A DNA stretch of 34,615 nucleotides. It comes from CAIVAT01 sp964455285. GTDB taxonomy: Bacteria; Bacteroidota; Bacteroidia; Bacteroidales; FEN-979. The position numbers and the translations under genes are program-made. The DNA lies in the NCBI GenBank assembly GCA_964455285.1, contig CAYVVG010000042.1:1-34615 (forward strand), read 5' to 3'. This document shows positions 5,068 through 10,970 of the stretch, piece after piece. The notes beneath the pieces are model-generated. The model made no database searches, was not told the origin of the DNA, and saw nothing but the letters and a program-made list of their open reading frames with translations. Each line of letters starts with the position of its first letter. Positions within the stretch are counted from its first letter, which is position 1.

Positions 5068-7479
5068 ATGAGAAATATGGCAAAGCAAAGAAAATTCGAC
5101 AAAGAGGATATCCTGAAGGATTACAAGCTCGCCAACGAAAGCCGGCAGGTAAGTCTGATCGGCCGGCGGGAGGTGCTGGGTGGCCGTGCAAACTTCGGAT
5201 TGTTCGGCGACGGAAAAGAGGTGCCCCAGATCATCAAAGCAAAGTTCTTCAGGGAAGGAGACTGGCGTTCGGGGTATTACCGGGATCAGACGTTCATGAT
5301 GGCAGCCGGTTTATCGAACCTCGATGTTTTTTTCGCGCAGTTATACGGGGATACCGATCTTGGCCGCAACCCCGACAACGGCGGCCGGCTGATGAATTCC
5401 CACTTCGCCACACGCAGCCTCGATGAGAAAGGAGCATGGAAAGACCTGACCCGGCAGAAGAATTCTTCGGGCGACATCTCCCCCACCGCCGGCCAGATGC
5501 CGCGCCTGCTGGGATTGGCCATGGCGTCGAAAGTATACAGGAACAGTCCCGACATGTGGAAGGAAGCGGAAAACTTCACCGTCAGGGGCGATGAAGTGGC
5601 TTTCGGTATGATCGGGGATGCATCCACCTCGGAAGGACATTTTTTCGAAACGATCAACGCCGCCGGAGTGCTGCAGGTACCACTGGCCCTGTCGGTGTGG
5701 GACGACGGTTACGGCATCTCGGTTCCAAAGAAATACCAAACCACCAAAGAGAGCATTTCCGAGCTTCTGAAGGGCTTCGCTGCCGACGATACCAAGCCCG
5801 GGATCCGGCTGTACACCGCACCCGGATGGGATTATGCGGCCCTGTATGACATGTATGAAGAAGGGATCGGTGTTTGCCGCCGGGAGCATGTTCCCGTTGT
5901 GTTCCATGTCACCGAACTCACACAACCCCAGGGCCATTCGACTTCCGGATCGCACGAACGCTACAAATCCCCGGAGCGGTTGGCATGGGAACGCGACCAC
6001 GATTGCATTCCGCGCATGCGCCAGTGGATCCTGTCGGAAAAGATCGCCACGGCACAAGAGCTGGAGGCCATCGAAGCCGATGCGGTGAAAGCGGCCAAAG
6101 CCGCCCGCGACCGCGGATGGAAAGCGTTCACGGCCCCGTTCAGGGCGGAACGGGAACACCTGGTAAGTGTCGTAAAAACCACGCAATGTCCCTGCAAGAA
6201 GCAGGCACGGATCGACAAGATCGTCGCCGACCTGGAGGCGATCGCCGAACCCATCCGGAAAGACATCATATCGGCCGCCAAGAAGATCATGCGCGATGTG
6301 TGCACCTCGTGCAGCATGAAGAAACCGATGAAAGCCGACCTGGATGCGTGGCTGAAAGAACAACGCAAACTGAATGCGGCACGCTACAGTTCTCACCTCT
6401 ACAGCCAGTCGGAAAAGAGCGCCCTGAAAGTTGAGGGGATCCCTCCCATGTTCAACGAAAAATCCCAGGTCGTCACCGGCCGTGAAGTGCTGAACGCCAA
6501 TTATGATATTCTTTTCAGGGATAATCCGCTGGCACTGATATTCGGGGAGGATGTCGGAAAGATCGGAGGCGTGAACCAGACCCTGGAGGGATTGCAGGCC
6601 AAATACGGGGAATGGCGCATTTCCGACACAGGGATCCGCGAAGCTACGATCATCGGCCAGGGGTTGGGGATGGCCCTTCGTGGTCTGCGACCCATTGCCG
6701 AGATCCAGTACTTCGACTACCTCCTGTACGGTCTGCAGGTGATGAGCGACGACCTTGCCACCACCCATTACCGGACCGTCGGCGGCCAGAAAGCTCCGAT
6801 GATCATCAGTACCCGCGGCCACAGGCTGGTGGGGATCTGGCATTCCGGCTCGCCCCTGAGCATGGTCATCAATTCCATCCGCGGGATCTACGTGATGGTC
6901 CCCAGGAACATGACCCAGGCAGCCGGATTCTACAACACCATGATGGCTTCGGACGACACGGGACTCATCATCGAGCCCCTCAACGGCTACCGCCTGAAGG
7001 AGAAAATGCCGGCCAACATCGGGCACTACCGGATCCCGCTCGGCGTCCCCGAGATCCTGAAAGAGGGATCGGACATCACCCTGGTAACTTACGGATCGTG
7101 CGTGAAGATCGCCGAAGAGGCCGTCCCGCAAATCAACGATTTCGGCATCTCGGTCGAACTGATCGACGTACAGACCCTGTTGCCATTCGACATCCATCAC
7201 ACGATCGTACAGTCGCTGAAAAAGACCAACAAGATCCTTTTCTTTGATGAAGACGGAAGCGGGGGCGCCACGGCCTTCATGATGCAGAAGGTGCTCGAGG
7301 AACAGGGCGGTTACCGGTTTCTTGACGCACCACCCCGCACCCTCACGGCCAATGACCACCGGCCGGCTTACACCAACGACGGAGATTACTTTTCCAACCC
7401 CAACGCCGAGGATGTGTTCGAGACCGTGTACGAGATGATGCACGAATACAATCCGAACAAATTCCCGAGGATCTGGTAA
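5068..7479 (+). CDS. 2-oxoacid dehydrogenase E1, fused alpha and beta subunits (branched-chain type)
   Basis: An 803-residue fusion. Residues about 40-370 are the E1 alpha domain: the TPP/Mg motif is GDASTSEGHFFETINAAG from residue 183, with WDDGYGIS near 211-218, and the loop GHSTSGSHERYK from about 289 matches the alpha phosphorylation-loop region. Residues about 465-803 are the E1 beta domain (TGREVLNANYD, FGEDVGKIGGV, GIREATIIGQGLGMALRG, and the C-terminal transketolase domain). It would decarboxylate a 2-oxoacid, probably 2-oxoisovalerate or a relative, and pass the acyl group to a lipoyl E2; no E2 or E3 is in this window. The linker carries a cysteine quartet, Cys374, Cys376, Cys412 and Cys415. 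ATG at 5068 or at 5077 (MAKQRKF) could start the protein. Substrate choice is inferred. Confidence 0.88.
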   Translation: MRNMAKQRKFDKEDILKDYKLANESRQVSLIGRREVLGGRANFGLFGDGKEVPQIIKAKFFREGDWRSGYYRDQTFMMAAGLSNLDVFFAQLYGDTDLGRNPDNGGRLMNSHFATRSLDEKGAWKDLTRQKNSSGDISPTAGQMPRLLGLAMASKVYRNSPDMWKEAENFTVRGDEVAFGMIGDASTSEGHFFETINAAGVLQVPLALSVWDDGYGISVPKKYQTTKESISELLKGFAADDTKPGIRLYTAPGWDYAALYDMYEEGIGVCRREHVPVVFHVTELTQPQGHSTSGSHERYKSPERLAWERDHDCIPRMRQWILSEKIATAQELEAIEADAVKAAKAARDRGWKAFTAPFRAEREHLVSVVKTTQCPCKKQARIDKIVADLEAIAEPIRKDIISAAKKIMRDVCTSCSMKKPMKADLDAWLKEQRKLNAARYSSHLYSQSEKSALKVEGIPPMFNEKSQVVTGREVLNANYDILFRDNPLALIFGEDVGKIGGVNQTLEGLQAKYGEWRISDTGIREATIIGQGLGMALRGLRPIAEIQYFDYLLYGLQVMSDDLATTHYRTVGGQKAPMIISTRGHRLVGIWHSGSPLSMVINSIRGIYVMVPRNMTQAAGFYNTMMASDDTGLIIEPLNGYRLKEKMPANIGHYRIPLGVPEILKEGSDITLVTYGSCVKIAEEAVPQINDFGISVELIDVQTLLPFDIHHTIVQSLKKTNKILFFDEDGSGGATAFMMQKVLEEQGGYRFLDAPPRTLTANDHRPAYTNDGDYFSNPNAEDVFETVYEMMHEYNPNKFPRIW

Positions 7480-7535
7480 CGGCCAGGACCCTCGTAGCCG
7501 GTTTACCGGATTACGGCGTACAAGCCAGCGAAGCG

Positions 7536-8231
7536 GTGAAGCTTCAGATAGTCAGAACAGCCGACGGTTCTCCGACCCTGTACCAGCCGGATGTGAACCA
7601 GCATTACCACTCCACCTTCGGTGCGGTCGGCGAATCTGCGCATATTTTCATCCGGTGCGGCCTCCGTCACGTTCTCAGCGGGATAACCGATCATTCCGGC
7701 AACCCGGAATTGCCTGTCCGCATCCTCGAGATCGGCTTCGGAACCGGGCTGAATGCCCTGCTGACCCTGGCTGAAAGCTTACAAACCGGCCATCCGGTGT
7801 TCTACCAGGTCCTCGAGCCGCGGCCGGTACCAGCTTCATTATGGAAACGGCTCGGGTACCCTGAAGTGTCAGGGAACGCACATCTTACGGAGCAGTATTC
7901 CCTGATGCACGAGTCGGAATGGGGAATGCCCGTGGAGATTGATCCCGTATTCACCCTGCACAAGATCCGTTGCCGGCTGGAGGAATTCAAACCGGAACCC
8001 GCCTTTTTCCAACTGGTCTTTTTCGATGCCTTTGACCCGATCGCACAACCGGAATTATGGACCGGGGAGATCTTTACAAAAGTTGCTTCCGCAATGGTTC
8101 CCGGCGGCACGCTCGTAACCTACTCGGTCAAAGGGACCGTGGTGCGGGCCCTTCGTGCCGCCGGATTCTGTACCGAAAAACTGGCAGGTCCTCCCGGAAA
8201 AAGACATATCCTCCGGGCGATCCGGCAATGA
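7536..8231 (+). CDS. mnmD: tRNA 5-methylaminomethyl-2-thiouridine methyltransferase MnmD
   Basis: A 231-residue SAM-dependent methyltransferase equivalent to the N-terminal domain of E. coli MnmC. It would methylate the aminomethyl group at wobble uridine 34 of tRNAs to finish mnm5s2U. The SAM loop is LEIGFGTGLNALLTL at about residues 64-78, the FFDAFDPIAQPELWT block lies in the second half, and YSVKGTVVRALRAAGF near the end matches the family. The FAD-dependent MnmC(o) domain is absent, as in other stand-alone MnmD proteins. No ATG lies in a suitable place, so a GTG start at 7536 is used. The TGA stop overlaps the ATG of the next gene (ATGATG), the first of three such overlaps in this cluster. 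Confidence 0.9.
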   Translation: MKLQIVRTADGSPTLYQPDVNQHYHSTFGAVGESAHIFIRCGLRHVLSGITDHSGNPELPVRILEIGFGTGLNALLTLAESLQTGHPVFYQVLEPRPVPASLWKRLGYPEVSGNAHLTEQYSLMHESEWGMPVEIDPVFTLHKIRCRLEEFKPEPAFFQLVFFDAFDPIAQPELWTGEIFTKVASAMVPGGTLVTYSVKGTVVRALRAAGFCTEKLAGPPGKRHILRAIRQ

Positions 8232-8536
8232 TGTTTGCTATCTTAGCTGCGCAATTAGCGACTGCCATCATGCAAAAACTCAGACTTCTTTACCGGTCGG
8301 GCCGGTTCGTGTACCTTGCCCGGGTTTCCGGCCAGAACAGCGGCAACCCGGTGTCCTTCCGCCTCGTACCCGGCACAGGGAACCGATTGGTATTCGAGAA
8401 CCCTTACCATGACTTCCCGCAGCGGATCATCTATCATCATTTTGCCGCCGATTCGCTCGTTGCGATCGTCGAGGGAACCGACAAAGGGAATGAACGCCGG
8501 GAGACGTTCAGATTGTCAAGGGAGATCCTCAGATGA
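8228..8536 (+). CDS. Short DUF6265-like protein, N-terminal part missing
   Basis: A 102-residue frame starting at ATG 8228 (or ATG 8231 or 8270). The segment YLARVSGQNSGNPVSFRLV, then LVFENPYHDFPQRIIYH and the ending EGTDKGNERRETFRL resemble the second half of DUF6265 proteins, small beta-barrel proteins of unknown function. The first half of that domain, with its WLxGxW motif, is not present; the residues before about 22 look like a weak hydrophobic leader. It may therefore be a 5'-truncated copy kept in frame, or a short lineage variant. It overlaps mnmD and the Nudix gene by ATGA at both ends. The family link is from memory of the motif. Confidence 0.6.
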   Translation: MMFAILAAQLATAIMQKLRLLYRSGRFVYLARVSGQNSGNPVSFRLVPGTGNRLVFENPYHDFPQRIIYHHFAADSLVAIVEGTDKGNERRETFRLSREILR

Positions 8537-8994
8537 CGGCCGGCTTTCCATTCAACATCCGTGTTTACGGTCTCCTTTTCGACGAAGGAAAGGTGCTCGT
8601 CACCGACGAATACAGGCTGGGGATCTATATGACAAAATTTCCCGGGGGGGGGCTTCAGTTCGGAGAAGGGACCCTCGACTGCCTGAAAAGGGAGTTCATG
8701 GAAGAACTCGACACTCCTGTTGAAATCGTTTCGCACTATTATACCACCGACTTCTTCCAGCCGACCACCCTGCTCCCTTCGGAGATGCAATTATTCAACA
8801 TTTATTATATCGTAGCGGCCGGCAAGCCTTTCCGGTTCTCAACCACCGAAAGGAAAAATGACATTCCCCCGGTCGACGGAGCCCAGTGTTTTCGCTGGAT
8901 CCCTGTCGGAGAACTCCGGCCCGGGGAATTCACTTTCCCGATCGACCGGTTTATTGCGGGCAGGCTGAAAGAGGATAAGGGGGTAGTATTATGA
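8533..8994 (+). CDS. Nudix hydrolase
   Basis: A 153-residue protein with a Nudix box from Gly39 to Thr61: Gly39, Glu45, Arg53-Glu54 and Glu57-Glu58 match G-x5-E-x7-REuxEExGu, while the usual final Gly is Asp60. Such enzymes cleave a nucleoside diphosphate linked to another group, using Mg or Mn bound by the glutamates. The substrate cannot be read from the sequence. The protein has no signal peptide and should be cytoplasmic. Its ATG overlaps the stop of the DUF6265-like gene (ATGA at 8533), and its own stop overlaps the start of the lipoprotein gene (ATGA at 8991), so the four genes from mnmD on are probably translated in a coupled way. Confidence 0.88.
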   Translation: MTAGFPFNIRVYGLLFDEGKVLVTDEYRLGIYMTKFPGGGLQFGEGTLDCLKREFMEELDTPVEIVSHYYTTDFFQPTTLLPSEMQLFNIYYIVAAGKPFRFSTTERKNDIPPVDGAQCFRWIPVGELRPGEFTFPIDRFIAGRLKEDKGVVL

Positions 8995-9698
8995 GGATTG
9001 CAGCATGGGTCATTCCCCTCATCATGATGGCCGGATGGAGTTGTTCGGGACCCGGCCGGGAACATGTCCGCATCGCAGGACACATACCGGGGGCAGCGGG
9101 ATCACGGATCGTATTGCAGGAGATGCAGGTGCACGGAGTGGTCGCCCTTGATTCTCTCATAGTGCCCGGCAACGGCCGGTTCACCTTTCGGCCCCGGGTC
9201 GGCGAGGAGGGTTTCTGGCTTCTTACGGTTCCCTCGGGCCGGTCGCTGCCGGTACTGCTGGTCCCCGGTTCGACGGTCGAAATATCCGGAGACGCCGCCG
9301 ATTATCCCCGTCATCTGACGGTCACCGGTCCTCCGGAAACCATCCTGCTTGCGGAGTTCCTGCAGGAAACCTGGAAGAACGAGATCCGGGCCGATTCACT
9401 GGAGAACCTGATCCTGCAGCGGCAGGACAGTGCCGACTTTTTTTCGCTTTCGCTTCGTGCCGATTCTCTTTTCGGGGTCATCCGCAGCGATCAGCGGGCC
9501 CTCGGCACCCGGTTCGTCGGGAAGCATCCCGGTTCGCTGGCATCGCTCCTCGTGTTGAATTACGCGTTCGGTACAAGTCCGCTGTTCCATCCTGAGGAAG
9601 ACCGGGAGCTCTTCCTGCGGGTCGATTCGGCCCTTCGTCAGAATTATAGCAGTAACCATCATGCCGGTTACCATCATAAACGGGTCACCGGCCAGTGA
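8991..9698 (+). CDS. Putative lipoprotein with DUF4369-like domain, thioredoxin domain absent
   Basis: A 235-residue protein with a hydrophobic N-terminus followed by WSCSGPG; Cys18 is a plausible lipidated cysteine, though the lipobox (GWSC) is not ideal. Residues about 27-110 look like the DUF4369 beta-sandwich (VRIAGHIPGAAGSRIVLQEM and VVALDSLIVPGNGRFTFRP), common at the N-terminus of Bacteroidota thioredoxin-like lipoproteins. The following alpha-helical part (ADSLFGVIRSDQRALGTRF, LASLLVLNYAFG) is also typical. The thioredoxin/TlpA domain that usually ends these proteins is missing: the frame stops at 9698, only 18 bases from the convergent lpxH gene. It may be a natural short form or a 3' truncation. 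The cellular role is unknown. Confidence 0.7.
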   Translation: MRIAAWVIPLIMMAGWSCSGPGREHVRIAGHIPGAAGSRIVLQEMQVHGVVALDSLIVPGNGRFTFRPRVGEEGFWLLTVPSGRSLPVLLVPGSTVEISGDAADYPRHLTVTGPPETILLAEFLQETWKNEIRADSLENLILQRQDSADFFSLSLRADSLFGVIRSDQRALGTRFVGKHPGSLASLLVLNYAFGTSPLFHPEEDRELFLRVDSALRQNYSSNHHAGYHHKRVTGQ

Positions 9699-9710
9699 TC
9701 GCCGGGTGAC
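9684..9710. terminator. Small hairpin between convergent genes
   Basis: GTCACCGG at 9684-9691 pairs with CCGGGTGAC at 9702-9710, with one bulged G, around the end of the lipoprotein gene and just before the lpxH stop. There is no T-run on either side, so terminator function is uncertain. Confidence 0.25.
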
Positions 9711-9716
9711 GCACGC

Positions 9717-10481
9717 CTATCCGAAAACTTTCAGCTCAAGGGCAGTACCATCAAAGACGGCATAGGAGAAATGGGTGATCCAGTCACCAAGAACGACCTG
9801 GAGTGCGTTGTTTCCCAGGCCGGTCAGTAAAGGATAATGGTAATGGCCGTAAACCAGGAATTCGGTTCCGGGCTCTTTTTCGAGGATCTCCTTTGAATGG
9901 TTCACCAACCGGTCGCGGATGTACCTGAGGTTGATCTCCTGGTCTTTCAATTCCCTTTCAAGGTTGGCATACCGGCTTTTCCTTGACCAGAACAAGGCCA
10001 GGCGGATGCCGAAATCGGGATGCAGTTGGCGGAACAACCACTGGTTGATCCGGTTGGCAAACACCCTTTTGATCAATTTATATCCATGATCGCCCGGTCC
10101 CAGGCCATCGCCGTGGGCAAGATAGAATTTCCTGCCCAGTATCTCACGGAACTCCGGATGGCTGTGAATGCTGACGTTCAGTTCGTTTTCGAGGTAATCG
10201 AAGGCCCACATATCATGGTTTCCCCGGAAGAGATGGACGGGAATGCCCAGGTCGGTCAATCCGGCCAATTGGCCGAATAAGCGGGTATATCCTTTCGGGA
10301 CTGCCGTTCTGTATTCAAACCAGAAATCAAAAAGATCTCCCATCAGGAATATTTCGGCGGCATCCCCTTTCACCATTTCAAGCCAGGCGACAAGCTTTTT
10401 TTCTCGCACCAGGCTGCTTTCCCGGTCAGGTATTCCCAGGTGAAAATCGGAAGCGAAATAGACCTTCTTTTGCATTGTCAT
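9717..10481 (-). CDS. lpxH: UDP-2,3-diacylglucosamine diphosphatase LpxH-like metallophosphoesterase
   Basis: A 254-residue calcineurin-like phosphoesterase. The metal-binding motifs are all visible: SDFHLG (Asp12, His14), GDLFDFWFEY (Asp49), RGNHD (Asn88, His89), AHGDG (His123) and GHYHYP (His213, His215). The GDLFDFWFEY block and overall length fit LpxH, which cleaves UDP-2,3-diacylglucosamine to lipid X in lipid A synthesis at the inner face of the inner membrane; a Gram-negative envelope is thus implied. The start is ATG at 10481 (MTMQKKVYF) or at 10475 (MQKKVYF); a TTG at 10493 extends the frame but lies in a promoter-like CAAAGTAA (TTACTTTG on this strand). It is convergent with the lipoprotein gene and downstream of the ferredoxin terminator. 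Confidence 0.85.
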   Translation of the reverse strand: MTMQKKVYFASDFHLGIPDRESSLVREKKLVAWLEMVKGDAAEIFLMGDLFDFWFEYRTAVPKGYTRLFGQLAGLTDLGIPVHLFRGNHDMWAFDYLENELNVSIHSHPEFREILGRKFYLAHGDGLGPGDHGYKLIKRVFANRINQWLFRQLHPDFGIRLALFWSRKSRYANLERELKDQEINLRYIRDRLVNHSKEILEKEPGTEFLVYGHYHYPLLTGLGNNALQVVLGDWITHFSYAVFDGTALELKVFG

Positions 10482-10542
10482 AAACCCACACAAAGTAAGC
10501 GAAAAGAACCCAATTCACGATACTGGGGTCCCCATAAGCACG

Positions 10543-10570
10543 AAAAGCATCCCCGGATCACCGCGGATGC
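10543..10570 (-). terminator. Intrinsic terminator of the ferredoxin gene
   Basis: Read on the minus strand, GCATCC pairs with GGATGC, with an inner CGG/CCG pairing around a TGAT loop and one G/G mismatch, followed by TTTT. It begins 24 bases after the ferredoxin stop codon and makes that gene a single-gene unit separate from lpxH. Confidence 0.65.
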
Positions 10571-10594
10571 CCTTCATGAGTTCCTGATTGCAAT

Positions 10595-10762
10595 TTATTC
10601 CGGGTGGATCGCTTCCACCGGGCAAACATCGGCACATGCGCCGCAATCGGTACAAACCTCGGGATCGATTTTATAGATGTCACCCTCAGAAATTGCTTCC
10701 ACCGGGCATTCATCGATGCAAGTTCCGCATGCGGTGCAATCGTCATTGATTTTGTAAGCCAT
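10595..10762 (-). CDS. 2[4Fe-4S] ferredoxin, clostridial type
   Basis: A 55-residue protein read from ATG at 10762 to TAA at 10595. Cys9, 12, 15 and 19 (CTACGTCIDECP) and Cys37, 40, 43 and 47 (CTDCGACADVCP) form two complete [4Fe-4S] motifs, each followed by PVEAI, the classic symmetric ferredoxin. Size and acidic composition fit a soluble electron carrier for the two 2-oxoacid oxidoreductases in this window. It is divergent from korA, its most likely partner. It has its own promoter, a perfect palindrome in the leader and a terminator, so it appears to be expressed alone and possibly under control of a DNA-binding regulator or an RNA fold. Confidence 0.95.
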   Translation of the reverse strand: MAYKINDDCTACGTCIDECPVEAISEGDIYKIDPEVCTDCGACADVCPVEAIHPE

Positions 10763-10777
10763 GACCATTTAAGTTTA

Positions 10778-10797
10778 TGTTCCGGGTACCCGGAACA
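10778..10797. promoter_or_regulatory. Perfect 20-bp palindrome in the ferredoxin leader
   Basis: TGTTCCGGGTACCCGGAACA reads the same on both strands without a mismatch. It lies between the ferredoxin promoter box (10821-10828) and its ATG (10762), that is in the transcribed leader, about 16 bases before the start codon. It could be an operator for a dimeric regulator, or an RNA hairpin with an eight-base stem and GUAC loop. Confidence 0.6.
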
Positions 10798-10820
10798 GGT
10801 TAATAAAGCGTTTTTCACGG

Positions 10821-10849
10821 CAAATATAAAAAAAAATAAACGAATCAAA
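10821..10849 (-). promoter_or_regulatory. Bacteroidota promoter of the ferredoxin gene
   Basis: On the minus strand TTTG (10849-10846) is followed after 17 bases by TATATTTG (10828-10821), matching the TTTG / TAnnTTTG arrangement of Bacteroidota sigma-ABfr promoters. The spacer is very T-rich. The expected transcript start is near 10815, giving a leader of about 50 bases that contains the palindrome. Confidence 0.75.
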
Positions 10850-10940
10850 CGGTCCCCTCCTGTTTTGTTTTTCTTTTCACAGATTCACGGCCGGAGTGCG
10901 TTCTTTTTGGTTTTTCGCCGGGATCTTTGGACTTAATTAG

Positions 10941-10948
10941 TAAATTTG
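10941..10948 (+). promoter_or_regulatory. Bacteroidota -7 promoter box (TAAATTTG) of korAB
   Basis: TAAATTTG matches TAnnTTTG and lies 22 bases before the korA ATG. No TTG is found at the ideal -33 distance; a TTTG at 10926-10929 is too close. The 208-base gap between the ferredoxin and korA starts thus holds two divergent promoters and the palindrome, and nothing else I can recognise. Confidence 0.55.
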
Positions 10949-10970
10949 CATCTCCAAACTATTCTCAGCT

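Noticed and set aside
5341..7443. A 700-codon open frame on the minus strand, opposite the fused E1 gene
   Set aside because: The plus-strand protein has clear E1 motifs throughout; the minus frame shows no recognisable domain, and long antisense frames are expected from the codon bias of this GC-rich genome.
10558..10848. A 96-codon minus-strand frame over the ferredoxin gene
   Set aside because: The ferredoxin in another frame has two perfect cluster motifs, its own promoter and terminator; the longer frame runs through the promoter and terminator and has none.
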